DNA of 64,000 nt from Glaciimonas sp. CA11.2 (GTDB taxonomy: Bacteria > Pseudomonadota > Gammaproteobacteria > Burkholderiales > Burkholderiaceae_D): NCBI RefSeq assembly GCF_034314045.1, contig NZ_JAVIWL010000001.1, positions 4,030,001 to 4,094,000 on the forward strand. Reading direction: 5' to 3'. Under the pieces are notes generated by a model that saw nothing but the letters and a program-made list of their open reading frames with translations, was not told where the DNA came from and made no database searches. The position numbers were made by a program, and so were the translations under genes. Shown piece by piece: positions 1-8,347 of this stretch. Numbering within the stretch: position 1 is the first letter of the stretch; every line of letters begins with the position of its first letter.

Positions 1-513
1 ATGATCGGCTATGAAAACGATTACGTCGGTATTCTTCGCGCAGCCAAGGTCCTCAAGCCGGACGTCAAGGCGATGGTGGGTATCTGGTCGTTAGCCACGG
101 TCAAGATGGCGCAAGATTTTCCTGATTTGATGCCTAACGTGTTCGGTATGGCATTGTTGCCGTATCCGACCGCATTCAAAACGCCGGAAGGTGTTGCCTT
201 TGGAACGGCTTATAAACGCTTATTTAATGCGGAGCCTGACTATCTGGGTCAGTTTGGTTACGTGCAATCGCAATTACTGTTTGATGCTATCGCACGCGCC
301 GCCGACAAGGGTACTATGAAGACCGGCGGCATCGCCGAGGAACTACGCAAAAGTGATCGCGAAACGCTGATCGGGCGAGTACGGTTCAATGATAAGGGTG
401 ACAATGTTGCGTTCTTACCGAGTATGGGACAGCACAACAACGGCAAGATTGTCGTGGTGTGGCCAAAGGAAATGGCGACTGGACCAATGGTATTTCCTGG
501 CGTGCCCTGGTAA
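1..513 (+). CDS. Branched-chain amino acid-type ABC transporter substrate-binding protein, C-terminal part (cut by window edge)
   Basis: The frame is open from the first base and gives 170 residues that align throughout with the last ~170 residues of the complete binding protein at 2719-3891: both contain GY(E)xDYVGILRAA, a SLAT-KMA-FPDLMP block and end in MVFP-V-W. The first ATG is an internal methionine, because the paralogue has the matching position about 220 residues into the protein, so the gene begins upstream of the window. The family is periplasmic type I binding proteins (LivK-like) feeding LivHMGF transporters. The CoA-transferase follows after 30 bases and is probably co-transcribed. 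The ligand cannot be told from sequence. Confidence 0.9.
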   Translation: MIGYENDYVGILRAAKVLKPDVKAMVGIWSLATVKMAQDFPDLMPNVFGMALLPYPTAFKTPEGVAFGTAYKRLFNAEPDYLGQFGYVQSQLLFDAIARAADKGTMKTGGIAEELRKSDRETLIGRVRFNDKGDNVAFLPSMGQHNNGKIVVVWPKEMATGPMVFPGVPW

Positions 514-543
514 GCGTATTCAACTAGTGTTTGAAAGGTCAAC

Positions 544-1773
544 ATGCAAGGTGCACTATCGAATATCAGGGTTCTCGACTTATCTCGGATTCTGGCCGGA
601 CCCTGGTGTACGCAAAATCTGGCCGATCTGGGCGCCGAAGTAATCAAGGTTGAACGGCCTGTCACGGGCGATGATACCCGGCATTGGGGTCCTCCGTGGA
701 TTCGGGATGGAGAGGGAAGCGAAACAACGGACTCAACCTATTTTGCCTCTGCAAATCGCAACAAAAAGTCAATTGCTGTCGATATCGCCAGCGCGGCAGG
801 TCAGGCCCTGATACGTGAATTGGTGGCCGAGTCGGACGTGCTGGTCGAAAATTATAAAGTCGGTGATCTGGCGCGTTACGGACTGGCTTACGATGATCTG
901 CGCAAGATCAATCCGCGTCTCATTTATTGCTCAATCACTGGTTATGGACAAAGCGGACCCTCGGCACATCGCCCCGGTTACGATTTTGTCTTTCAGGGCA
1001 TGGGCGGATTAATGAGTATCACGGGCGAACGCGATGACTTGCCCGGTGGCGGCCCCCAAAAGGTCGGCGTGGCGATCACCGATGTCATGACCGGCATGTA
1101 CGCCTGCGTCGCAATCCTCGCCGCAGTCAACGCACGCTCCATGAGCGGTGTCGGACAATATATCGACATGGCGCTGCTGGACTGCATCGTCGCCTTCGGT
1201 GGCAATCAGGCCAACAATTATGTAATGACCGGCCAAGTACCAAAACGCTCCGGCAACGCACACCCCGCGTTAGTCCCGTATCAGGTCTTCGCGACCACGA
1301 ATGGCCATATTATCGTAGCCGCCGGCAACGACACTCAATGGCAGCGCTTGTGCAAGGTAATGGCACGTGCTGACTTGGCAAGCGATCCACGCTTCAATCA
1401 AGTAAGCGGACGCATCACCCATCGCGAAGCATTAATCGTGGAGTTGGAACGCGCGATGCTGACCAGAAGTTCGGAAGACTGGCTAGCGGCACTGGAAGAA
1501 GGCGGCATTCCAGTTGGCCCAATCAACGACTACGCCCAAGTATTTGCCGACCCGCAGGTTCAACACCGACAACTACAAGTCGCGCTGCCACGGCCAGAAG
1601 GCGGAACACTACCCGCCATCGCCAGCCCTTTGCGCCTGTCTGAAACACCAGTAACCTATCGCTCAGCACCGCCCACGCTTGGTCAGAATACTGACGAAGT
1701 GCTACGGTCAGTACTGGGAAAAACGCCAGAACAACTCGACATGCTGGTTGAGTCCGGCACGATTTCTCGTTGA
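544..1773 (+). CDS. CaiB/BaiF (class III) acyl-CoA transferase
   Basis: A 409-residue protein, the normal length for family III CoA-transferases, which move CoA between carboxylic acids through an aspartyl-CoA thioester. The N-terminus has the family hallmark (LSNIRVLDLSRILAGP, then LADLGAEVIKVERP) and the probable catalytic Asp is D180 in GVAITDVMTGMY. ENYKVGDLARYGL and the GYGQSGP block are also typical. It sits 30 bases after a LIV-type binding-protein gene, which suggests activation of an imported organic acid as its CoA ester. The substrate is not predictable. Start ATG is at 544; the Shine-Dalgarno is weak (GAAAGGTCAAC). Confidence 0.93.
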   Translation: MQGALSNIRVLDLSRILAGPWCTQNLADLGAEVIKVERPVTGDDTRHWGPPWIRDGEGSETTDSTYFASANRNKKSIAVDIASAAGQALIRELVAESDVLVENYKVGDLARYGLAYDDLRKINPRLIYCSITGYGQSGPSAHRPGYDFVFQGMGGLMSITGERDDLPGGGPQKVGVAITDVMTGMYACVAILAAVNARSMSGVGQYIDMALLDCIVAFGGNQANNYVMTGQVPKRSGNAHPALVPYQVFATTNGHIIVAAGNDTQWQRLCKVMARADLASDPRFNQVSGRITHREALIVELERAMLTRSSEDWLAALEEGGIPVGPINDYAQVFADPQVQHRQLQVALPRPEGGTLPAIASPLRLSETPVTYRSAPPTLGQNTDEVLRSVLGKTPEQLDMLVESGTISR

Positions 1774-1870
1774 GCCTCATTAAATTCAGCTAAGCGTGTA
1801 TTAACATACAACGCTGTTAGGTGAGTATAGTGCAAGCTAAATCACATTAACTATAAAGGCTATTGCTGTG

Positions 1871-2218
1871 GCTGTGGCTGTGGCTGTTGCAGGCGCAGCC
1901 ACAGTTGACGTTGCTTTTGAACTTGCAGGCGCAGCCACAGTTGACGTTGCTCTTGACCTTGCAGGCTCAGCCACAGTTGACGTTGCTTTTGACCTTGCAG
2001 GCGCAGCCACAGTTGACGTTGCCTTTGAACTTGCAGGCGCAGCCACAGTTGACGTTGCTCTTGACCTTGCAGGCGCAGCCACAGTTGACGTTGCTTTTGA
2101 CCTTGCAGGCGTAGCCACAGTTGACGTTGCCTTTGACCTTGCAGGCGCAGCCACAGTTGACGTTGCTCTTGACCTTGCAGGCGCAGCCACAGTTGACGTT
2201 GCGGTTGTTCTTGAATTT
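1871..2218. repeat. 36-bp minisatellite, eight full copies plus a degenerate ninth
   Basis: A unit of 36 bases beginning GCAGCCACAGTTGACGTTGC is repeated head to tail with starts at 1895, 1931, 1967, 2003, 2039, 2075, 2111, 2147 and 2183; the last copy degenerates after about 20 bases. A short GCTGTG hexamer run (about 1866-1886) precedes it. Copies differ at only a few positions (T/C at 21 and 22, A/C at 27, single changes at 1967 and 2112). Because 36 is a multiple of three, several frames on both strands stay open, so open frames here are weak evidence of coding. The unit is as long as a CRISPR repeat but there are no spacers. Confidence 0.95.
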
Positions 2219-2239
2219 GAATTTGACGTACTCCGTCAT
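1967..2239 (-). CDS. Possible cysteine-rich 12-residue-repeat protein (doubtful)
   Basis: Read on the minus strand from an ATG at 2239, the minisatellite gives a non-repetitive basic N-terminus (MTEYVKFKFKNNRN) followed by 12-residue repeats of the form VNCGCACKVKSN, each with three cysteines. Differences between copies are conservative in this frame (Ser/Gly, Val/Phe, silent Lys). The frame stops at 1967-1969, where a TGC cysteine codon of the other copies has become TGA; past it the same repeats continue and end in HSHSHSNSLYS. No convincing Shine-Dalgarno is seen, and other frames are also open, so this may be non-coding. Confidence 0.25.
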   Translation of the reverse strand: MTEYVKFKFKNNRNVNCGCACKVKSNVNCGCACKVKGNVNCGYACKVKSNVNCGCACKVKSNVNCGCACKFKGNVNCGCACKVKSNVNCG

Positions 2240-2248
2240 GGACGCTGC

Positions 2249-2340
2249 CAAGTATTTCAGCTGTCAGTCGGGAATTGTTGGAAGACATGTTTGAGCGAAG
2301 CGAGTTGGTCTTTCAACCCGACTGGCGGCTGAAATGCTTG
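2249..2340. repeat. Imperfect inverted repeat, part of a dispersed intergenic element
   Basis: Arms at 2249-2272 and 2317-2340 are inverted copies matching at about 20 of 24 positions, with a 44-base loop containing TTTGAGCGAAGCGAGTT. I associate this loop motif with dispersed intergenic repeats of Burkholderiales. It lies directly against the minisatellite and before the next hairpin. Confidence 0.65.
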
Positions 2341-2382
2341 GGAACCCGCAGGGCAGCGTCAGTTGCGGCCGCCTTCTTTTTG

Positions 2383-2416
2383 GTTACTTTTTCTTGGCGG
2401 AGCAAGAAAAAGTAAC
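2383..2416. repeat. Perfect 14-bp inverted repeat (hairpin)
   Basis: GTTACTTTTTCTTG at 2383-2396 is exactly inverted at 2403-2416, with a six-base loop. It belongs to the same intergenic repeat island and is followed by the dispersed repeat at 2418-2470. It could end transcription on either strand but lacks a following T-run. Confidence 0.75.
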
Positions 2417-2417
2417 T

Positions 2418-2470
2418 GGCTGTCGGGCCACCCCCGACCAGCATCCACGGAGCACCAACCGTTCTAATTA
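2418..2470 (+). repeat. Dispersed repeat, half-copy of the palindrome at 13.9 kb
   Basis: The stretch GTCGGGCCACCCCCGACCAG then CATCCACGGAGCACCAACC and a TTCTAATTAT tail corresponds to the reverse complement of the left arm of the element at 13903-13988 and the direct right arm (CTTCCACGGAGCACTAACC, TTTTAATTAA). Two related copies in one window identify it as a dispersed repeat. Confidence 0.8.
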
Positions 2471-2477
2471 TCGACAA

Positions 2478-2513
2478 ACCGAACCGAACCGAACCGAACC
2501 GAACCGAACCGCT
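2478..2513. repeat. Pentanucleotide microsatellite (GAACC)n
   Basis: Six perfect GAACC units run from 2481 to 2510 with a partial unit before. It lies in non-coding DNA upstream of the binding-protein gene at 2719. The remaining stretch, 2514-2718, shows no gene. Confidence 0.9.
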
Positions 2514-2718
2514 TAGTGTTTTCTAAACCCCACCTTTTCCAAACATGAATTGCGATTTCCCCCAAGATTAGGCAATCTCTAAGTGTTCCACCAGACCAAA
2601 GAATCAAGCGAATAAGCCGCCCCAATCCCTGAACGCACAGGTAGCAAGGAGAGCCAAACGCCGGTGGAGCGGTTCTGCATAAGTCCCGACATAAAAAAAC
2701 CAGATTGGAGATAGCAGT

Positions 2719-3891
2719 ATGAAGCAGCAATTCAAATCCACATTGGCCCTAGTTATTTGCATCGCCACCATGCATGCAAACGCCCAAGCCGAAGAATTTA
2801 AGGTCGGCGTCCAACTACCCCTAACCGGTCCGCTAGCCCTAGCTGGCAACGAAATGTCAGAAGGCATACAAGTCGCAGCCGACGTATTCAACCGCCAAAA
2901 TCCCAAGAACAAGATCAAGCTGATAGTAGTAGACGACGAGTCAACTCCAGCCAAAGCAGTAGCCGCGGTAGAAAAACTAGCCTCGCAAGGCGTAGTCGCC
3001 ATCGCCGGCAGCGCCAATTCCAACAATGCGGGTCCAGCCTCCGATGCGGCCAATAAGGCTGACCTGGTATATATCACCTCTGGCGGAACCAGCGACGAGA
3101 TGGTCAATCGCGGCCTGAAGAAGTTTTTCCGCGTGAGTAACACCAGCGGCTACGCATCTGGAATGGTCGGGCTATACACCGACATGGGAATTAAATCCGT
3201 ATCGGTACTTTATTCAACCCGCGATGCGACAACCGACCTCGCAAACAAGTTAAAAAAAGCGCTTGAGTTAAAAGGTGTAAAGCTGACCATGCATCCGTTC
3301 GACGCAGCAATCACCGATTTCAAACCAATCCTGAATAAAGTCAAGTTGCAGGACAAATCAGAAGCGATTGCGATGGTCGGCTATGAAACCGATTACGTCG
3401 GCATCCTGCGTGCAGCGCGCATCATCCGCCCGAACCTCAAGGCGATCGTCGGTCCGTGGAGTCTGGCAACGCCAAAAATGGCGGCGTCCTTTCCTGATCT
3501 GATGCCTTACGTGTACGGCGCGACAGTGCTGTCCTCGCCACCCAAATTCGACACGCCTAGCAGTAAAGAATTTGCTGAGACGTTCCAGCGGTTGTTCCAC
3601 ACGCCATCAACCTATCATTCGCAAACCTCGTTTGTGTATGCACAATTGTTATTCGAGGCAATCTTGCGTTCGCACAATACCGGTATGCTGGCAAAGGGCG
3701 GCCTCGCTGATGAACTGCGCAAAACCAAGACCGCCGACAGCCTCCTTGGTCCGGTCGCCTTCGATGCCAAAGGCGACAATCCAAGCTACAGCGCCCATAT
3801 GGGGCAATTTCAGCAAAATGGTGATATCGCCATCGTATGGCCGAGCCAGTATGCCACTGGGAAAATGGTCTTTCCGAAGGTTTCATGGTGA
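2719..3891 (+). CDS. LIV-type ABC transporter periplasmic substrate-binding protein
   Basis: A 390-residue type I periplasmic binding protein (LivK family). Residues 1-24 are a Sec signal peptide (basic start, hydrophobic core, cleavage after ANAQA). The mature protein begins EEFKVGVQLPLTGP, the usual first strand, followed by the VVDDESTPAKAV segment and a SANSNNAGPAS ligand-cleft region. The start ATG has GGAG nine bases upstream. It heads livH-livM-livG-livF, and its C-terminal half is clearly paralogous to the truncated protein at 1-513. The ligand is unknown; such proteins bind amino acids, amides, urea or aromatic and dicarboxylic acids. Confidence 0.95.
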   Translation: MKQQFKSTLALVICIATMHANAQAEEFKVGVQLPLTGPLALAGNEMSEGIQVAADVFNRQNPKNKIKLIVVDDESTPAKAVAAVEKLASQGVVAIAGSANSNNAGPASDAANKADLVYITSGGTSDEMVNRGLKKFFRVSNTSGYASGMVGLYTDMGIKSVSVLYSTRDATTDLANKLKKALELKGVKLTMHPFDAAITDFKPILNKVKLQDKSEAIAMVGYETDYVGILRAARIIRPNLKAIVGPWSLATPKMAASFPDLMPYVYGATVLSSPPKFDTPSSKEFAETFQRLFHTPSTYHSQTSFVYAQLLFEAILRSHNTGMLAKGGLADELRKTKTADSLLGPVAFDAKGDNPSYSAHMGQFQQNGDIAIVWPSQYATGKMVFPKVSW

Positions 3892-3984
3892 GCGTAAGCA
3901 AACCGAAATTTGACGTGATCCTCATGCACGACGCATTTTTTGCCAACCTCACACAAGGTGTGAGGCCATACCAAGGAGGTAAAA

Positions 3985-4857
3985 ATGTTTGAATTGATTG
4001 TACAGTCTCTCTATTCCGGGGTGCTGGCTGGTGGCGCGTATGCGCTGATTGCGCTGGGTTTGGCGCTGGTGTTCGGTACCATGAAGATCATTAATCTGGC
4101 GCATGGCGAACTGGTCCTTTTGGCAGCTTACATCGCCTATATGGCAGAGAATAACTGGCACCTTAATCCAATACTCGCGATACCGCTGGCGATAGTGGTG
4201 GTGTGCGCGACCTCGGTGATGGTGTATTTTCTGGTCAGCAAGATTGAAAAAGATCGTGAGCTAAATTCGCTGATCCTCACCTACGGCATCGGGATCATCC
4301 TGACCAACGCCGTATTGCTGATCTGGAAGGCCGATATCCACTCGACCAACGATGCATGGTTTCAACAGCCAGTCACGCTCGGGCCGTTTTACAGCATGAC
4401 GAGTGAAATCACCTTCTTCGTGATCAGTCTGGTACTCATCATCGGGGTCTGGTGGTGGCTGGCGCGTAGTTGGTATGGTCGCGCGGTGCGTGCCGTGTCG
4501 AGTAATCGCGATGCCGCCAAACTGATGGGCGTCAATCCGCGCTGGACAGAACTGATCTCTTTCCTCGTATCGGGGCTGCTGGCGTCTTTCGCCGGTATCG
4601 CGATCTATAGTTCTTCGGTTATTCAGCCGTCGATGGGCAGTCACCTGACGATGAAGGCCTTCATCATCACTGTATTGGCCGGTGCTGGCTCAATTCCAGG
4701 CGTGCTATTGGGCGGTATGCTGATTGGCATTGCCGAGGCTTTGACGGTGACGTTATACAGCTCAGCTTTGCAGGAAATGACGAGTATGTTGTTGTTTCTG
4801 CTGGTGTTGTTTGTGATGCCGAACGGCCTGTTCGGCGCGAAAGGAAGACGCGGATGA
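3985..4857 (+). CDS. livH: LIV-type ABC transporter permease LivH
   Basis: A 290-residue inner-membrane protein with about eight hydrophobic segments, carrying the LivH signature near the N-terminus (SLYSGVLAGGAYALIALGLA, then KIINLAHGELVLLAAY). The C-terminal KAFIITVLAGAGSIPG loop is the usual ATPase-coupling region. It is one half of the transmembrane channel with LivM. A near-perfect Shine-Dalgarno (AAGGAGGT, 3973-3980) precedes the ATG. The stop overlaps the livM start by four bases (ATGA), indicating translational coupling. Confidence 0.96.
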   Translation: MFELIVQSLYSGVLAGGAYALIALGLALVFGTMKIINLAHGELVLLAAYIAYMAENNWHLNPILAIPLAIVVVCATSVMVYFLVSKIEKDRELNSLILTYGIGIILTNAVLLIWKADIHSTNDAWFQQPVTLGPFYSMTSEITFFVISLVLIIGVWWWLARSWYGRAVRAVSSNRDAAKLMGVNPRWTELISFLVSGLLASFAGIAIYSSSVIQPSMGSHLTMKAFIITVLAGAGSIPGVLLGGMLIGIAEALTVTLYSSALQEMTSMLLFLLVLFVMPNGLFGAKGRRG

Positions 4858-5849
4858 AATTGCGCACAGTCATGTTAATCGTCGTGGCAGCGGCCATGTA
4901 TATCGCGGTGCCTTTATTGTTCGGTTCCAATCGTTATTTGATGAGCCTGATTGTGGCCTCGGTCACCATCGGCGGTATCGCGCTGGCGTGGGCCTTGCTG
5001 GGCAATTTGGGTGGCATGGTCAGCTTTGGTCAGGCGGCTTTTTTTGGTGTGGGCGCTTATGTGTCGGCGTTGCTGACCCTCAAGCTCGGTCTGCCTGTGT
5101 TCCCGGCCATGCTGCTAGGCGGCGTTGGCGCTTCGCTCTCCTCGTTGATGATGTTGCCAGCGTTGCGATTGAAGGGGCCTTACTTTGCGCTGGTCATCCT
5201 GGCTTACGCTCAGATATTTCGTATTTTGGTCACTGAGTTTGACAGCCTTACCGGGGGCAGCGGCGGGTTGTCCAGCATCCCGCCATTGCCACATGTGTTG
5301 GGTTTTGATTTTGGTAGCAAGGTCGGCGGTTATCTGGTGATCCTGACATTGGTGGTTGTATTCGTCTGGATTTATGACCGCACGCGTGCCAGCTATTACG
5401 GTCTGGCCTTGCGTGCCATGCAGGAGTCGGAAGATGCGACCCGCGTAGTGGGCGTCAACAGTACGCTGCTGAAAGCGATGATATTGTTGCTGTCAGCCTT
5501 TATGACTGGGATGATTGGTGCTTTTAATGCCCATTACATTAACTTTCTGGCACCTGATTATGCTTTCGATGCCGGTTGGACCGTCGTGCCGATCATTGCT
5601 GCTATTTTCGGCGGCTACCGTACTATTTTTGGACCCTTGGTCGGCGCAGCGGCGGTATACCTGATTGATCAGTTGATCTTCAAAAGTTTGCTGCCCAGTG
5701 GTCATCAAATAGTGCTCGGCATCCTGCTGGTGGCGATGATCTTATGGAGCCCAACCGGATTGGTTCCTCTTGTGGCAGATAAGTTCAAAAGGCGCAAACA
5801 GCCTGCTACCTCGGGCAAAACTCAGGAGGTTAGTCATGCTGAAGCTTGA
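4854..5849 (+). CDS. livM: LIV-type ABC transporter permease LivM
   Basis: A 331-residue membrane protein, the second permease of the complex, with family motifs NLGGMVSFGQAAFFGVGAY and RLKGPYFALVILAYAQIF, plus the coupling region ALRAMQESEDATRVVGVN. The C-terminus has a basic cytoplasmic tail. It overlaps livH by four bases and livG by 14 bases, so the genes form one tightly packed operon. Confidence 0.96.
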   Translation: MKLRTVMLIVVAAAMYIAVPLLFGSNRYLMSLIVASVTIGGIALAWALLGNLGGMVSFGQAAFFGVGAYVSALLTLKLGLPVFPAMLLGGVGASLSSLMMLPALRLKGPYFALVILAYAQIFRILVTEFDSLTGGSGGLSSIPPLPHVLGFDFGSKVGGYLVILTLVVVFVWIYDRTRASYYGLALRAMQESEDATRVVGVNSTLLKAMILLLSAFMTGMIGAFNAHYINFLAPDYAFDAGWTVVPIIAAIFGGYRTIFGPLVGAAAVYLIDQLIFKSLLPSGHQIVLGILLVAMILWSPTGLVPLVADKFKRRKQPATSGKTQEVSHAEA

Positions 5850-6549
5850 AGATATCACCATTCGGTTCGGCGGTCTGACAGCGGTCAACGCCGTGAATAT
5901 GGAAATCGGCTCGCATGAAGTGGTCGGATTGGTTGGCCCGAATGGCGCGGGAAAGACCACGCTATTCAATGCCATTTCCGGTTTGGTACGTCCTTCCAGT
6001 GGACGGATTATATTCGGGAATGAAGACATATTGAAACTGCCGTTGCACCAGCGAGCACGGCGCGGTATCGGCCGTTCGTTTCAAATCCCACAGCCGATGC
6101 ACCAGTTGACAGTACGTGAAAATTTACTGGTAGCGCAGCGCTTTGGGACGGGGAAAGTGGACCCGTACAAGATCGATGAAATCATGGAATTTCTGAATCT
6201 TTCGGACAAGGCAGACCGCAACGCCGCCACGGAACTTGCATTGACTGAGCTGAAAGCGCTAGAAGTTGCCAAGGCGCTGGCGACAGAACCCAGATTGTTG
6301 CTATTAGACGAGGTGCTGGCCGGACTGGAAGTGACCGGCAAGCGTCGCTTCATGAGCATGCTCAAGGATCTGCACCAAAAATATAAGCTGGGTATTCTGA
6401 TCGTTGAGCACGATATTGAAACCATCAGCGCGATGTGCAGCCGCGTCTGTGTGCTTAACTTTGGTCAGTTGATCGCCAATGGACCGCCTGAACAGGTGTT
6501 TCGTGATCCAGCGGTTATCAAGAGTTATACGGGGGACAGCAATGCTTGA
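5836..6549 (+). CDS. livG: LIV-type ABC transporter ATP-binding protein LivG
   Basis: A 237-residue ATPase. Walker A is GPNGAGKTT, Walker B with catalytic Glu is LLLLDEVLAGLE and the H-loop is LIVEHDIE. The ABC signature is degenerate (LALTELKALEVAKAL rather than LSGGQ), which is seen in some LivG subfamilies. The start at 5836 is preferred over an in-frame ATG 66 bases upstream because CAGGAGGT lies just before it and the resulting N-terminus (MLKLEDITIRFGGL) is the normal family start. It overlaps livM by 14 bases and livF by eight. Confidence 0.94.
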   Translation: MLKLEDITIRFGGLTAVNAVNMEIGSHEVVGLVGPNGAGKTTLFNAISGLVRPSSGRIIFGNEDILKLPLHQRARRGIGRSFQIPQPMHQLTVRENLLVAQRFGTGKVDPYKIDEIMEFLNLSDKADRNAATELALTELKALEVAKALATEPRLLLLDEVLAGLEVTGKRRFMSMLKDLHQKYKLGILIVEHDIETISAMCSRVCVLNFGQLIANGPPEQVFRDPAVIKSYTGDSNA

Positions 6550-7252
6550 AATCGTAAAGGTACGCGCCGGTTATGCCGCCATCAATATTTTGTGGGACGT
6601 TTCGCTTGAGATAGAACGGGGAAAGTTGACAACCATCATCGGTCCCAACGGTGCAGGAAAAACAACGCTGCTGCGCACGATTATGGGCCTTTTACCGGTG
6701 AGTCAGGGCGATATTCGGCTAGACGGACAGTCGCTTAAGGGCACCAATACCTGGGATATGGCCAATCACGGGATGACCATGATCCCGGAAGGACGGATGG
6801 TTTTTCGTGAGATGTCGGTTGAAGAGAACCTGATCATGGGCGCTTTTCACAAAGGCAGTCGTGCCAAGGTCAAGATTAATCTGGAAATGGCCTACGATAT
6901 GTTTCCGCGTCTGAAGGAACGTCGCTCGCAACTGGCCGGTTCGCTTTCCGGTGGCGAGGCGCAGATGCTGGCGATGGGACGCGGTCTGATGTCGGAACCC
7001 GGCGTGATCCTGATCGACGAACCTTCGCTGGGATTAGCGCCGGTGGTGGTGCAAGAACTGTTTGAAATCCTGAAACGTCTGAAAAGTCTGGGTCGCACGA
7101 TTGTTCTGGTTGAGCAAAATACGCATCGGGCGGTGGGTGTGGCTGACTATGTGTATTTGATGCAGGGCGGAAAGGTGCTTTTATCCAAACCGGCGGCGGA
7201 GGTCGATCTGAGCGCGTTGCATGATCTGTATTTCGGGCGCGAGAAGGCCTGA
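6542..7252 (+). CDS. livF: LIV-type ABC transporter ATP-binding protein LivF
   Basis: A 236-residue ATPase with Walker A GPNGAGKTT, signature LSGGEAQMLAMGR and Walker B LIDEPSLGLAP; the H-loop position carries Gln (VEQNTH), as is usual in LivF. It begins MLEIVKVRAGYAAINIL, with GGGGGA before the ATG, and overlaps livG by eight bases. It is the last gene of the LIV operon and is followed by a hairpin terminator. Confidence 0.95.
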   Translation: MLEIVKVRAGYAAINILWDVSLEIERGKLTTIIGPNGAGKTTLLRTIMGLLPVSQGDIRLDGQSLKGTNTWDMANHGMTMIPEGRMVFREMSVEENLIMGAFHKGSRAKVKINLEMAYDMFPRLKERRSQLAGSLSGGEAQMLAMGRGLMSEPGVILIDEPSLGLAPVVVQELFEILKRLKSLGRTIVLVEQNTHRAVGVADYVYLMQGGKVLLSKPAAEVDLSALHDLYFGREKA

Positions 7253-7333
7253 TGTTCAGGGATTTTGATGCAATAGGTTGGGGTCTACACAGCCGTGCCG
7301 AACCGTACGATGAAGGCCCGATTTAATTGAATA

Positions 7334-7357
7334 AGGTAGCGTGTCGGCACGCTACCT
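7334..7357. terminator. Bidirectional hairpin terminator between livF and lysR
   Basis: A perfect 10-bp stem (AGGTAGCGTG / CACGCTACCT) with a four-base loop lies between the convergent livF and lysR genes. It is followed by GTAATTTTC on the plus strand and TTATT on the minus strand, so it can serve both genes. Confidence 0.85.
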
Positions 7358-7364
7358 GTAATTT

Positions 7365-8285
7365 TCAGGCTCGGTCAAACGCGAGATGTTCATCGCGGTC
7401 CAGTTCCAGGCATGTCATCAACTCGCGTGCGAAAGTAGGCAGCATTTCCGGGTCCTGAACACAGGTGACCAGATTGCGGATGGCCCATAAATCACTTAAT
7501 CGTGTGATCTTGATTGCCATGTGTCTGGAGTAACGTCGCGCAGCCGATTCGGGCAAGATCGCGATGCCAATATTTGCTTCAGCCATACGACACACTGTTT
7601 CGAAGCCGCTGACCTGAATCCGAAGTCTCAGTGTGACGCGTAGTTCGCTGGCGACGTTGGCGAGGAATGAATGGATGGCGCTTCCTTCGTGCAACCCGAT
7701 GAAGTCGTATTCCAGTGTATCGGCAAAACTGACTGGCCCGTTTTGCGCCAATATATGGTCAGGGCCGGTAACCAGCACCAGACGGTCACTGCGGTACGGT
7801 GTGACGTGCAGACCTTCGGTGCGCACGGTGCCTGCGACGATGCCGATATCGGTGGTGCCTTCGCTGACGGCACGCACGATATCGCTGCTGAGACGTTCGC
7901 GCAGGTCGATATTGATATCTGGACGGGTTGAGAGGAAATGACTCAATACATTGGGGAGAAACTCTGTCATTGCCGTTGTGTTAGCCAGTATCCGAACGTG
8001 GCCTTTAATGCCGTGAGCGTATTCCTGCAGATCGCCGCGCAAGTTTTCCAGCTGATTGAGAACTTGTCTTGCATGATGCAACAAAGCCTGCCCCGGCGGT
8101 CGTAGTGTGACGCCGTGATTTTCGCGATTGAGCAGCTTGGTGCCAATCGATTGTTCGAGATTCTTGATCCTGATACTTGCAGCTGGCAGTGACAGGTGAG
8201 CTCGAACCGCGGCGCGCGTCAGGCTGTTTTCTTCTGCGATATAGACAAATAACCTGAGATCAACCAAGTCGAAATGAATAGCCAT
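7365..8285 (-). CDS. LysR-family transcriptional regulator
   Basis: A 306-residue LysR protein: N-terminal winged helix-turn-helix (LRLFVYIAEENSLTRAAVRA, then SIRIKNLEQSIGTKLLNREN) and a C-terminal effector-binding domain from about residue 90. The ATG at 8285 gives the usual family start (MAIHFDLVDLRLF); an in-frame TTG four codons upstream is less likely. It is divergent from the acyl-CoA operon at 8542, and the shared 256-base interval contains an inverted repeat (8348-8385) that could be its operator. It probably controls that operon in response to a pathway intermediate; this is inferred from position. Confidence 0.92.
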   Translation of the reverse strand: MAIHFDLVDLRLFVYIAEENSLTRAAVRAHLSLPAASIRIKNLEQSIGTKLLNRENHGVTLRPPGQALLHHARQVLNQLENLRGDLQEYAHGIKGHVRILANTTAMTEFLPNVLSHFLSTRPDINIDLRERLSSDIVRAVSEGTTDIGIVAGTVRTEGLHVTPYRSDRLVLVTGPDHILAQNGPVSFADTLEYDFIGLHEGSAIHSFLANVASELRVTLRLRIQVSGFETVCRMAEANIGIAILPESAARRYSRHMAIKITRLSDLWAIRNLVTCVQDPEMLPTFARELMTCLELDRDEHLAFDRA

Positions 8286-8347
8286 GTGTTTTAACAAGGC
8301 AAGCCAGCCGTCACGTTGAAGTCGCGGCGGTGTAGTTAAGCTAAGCC

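Noticed and set aside
1967..1969. Selenocysteine reading of the TGA in the Cys-rich frame
   Set aside because: Coding of the array itself is doubtful and no SECIS-like hairpin was recognised directly after the codon; a point mutation is simpler.
1895..2218. 36-bp repeats considered as a CRISPR array
   Set aside because: Repeats are contiguous without spacers, and no cas genes are nearby.
1868..2332. 154-codon plus-strand frame (AATVDVAFELAG repeats) across the minisatellite
   Set aside because: A 36-base period keeps several frames open on both strands. There is a weak AAAGG before its GTG, but no family resemblance, and it runs into the dispersed palindrome.
2334..2516. 60-codon plus-strand frame through the palindrome island
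   Set aside because: It is composed entirely of dispersed repeats and the GAACC microsatellite; such frames are a known source of false hypothetical proteins.
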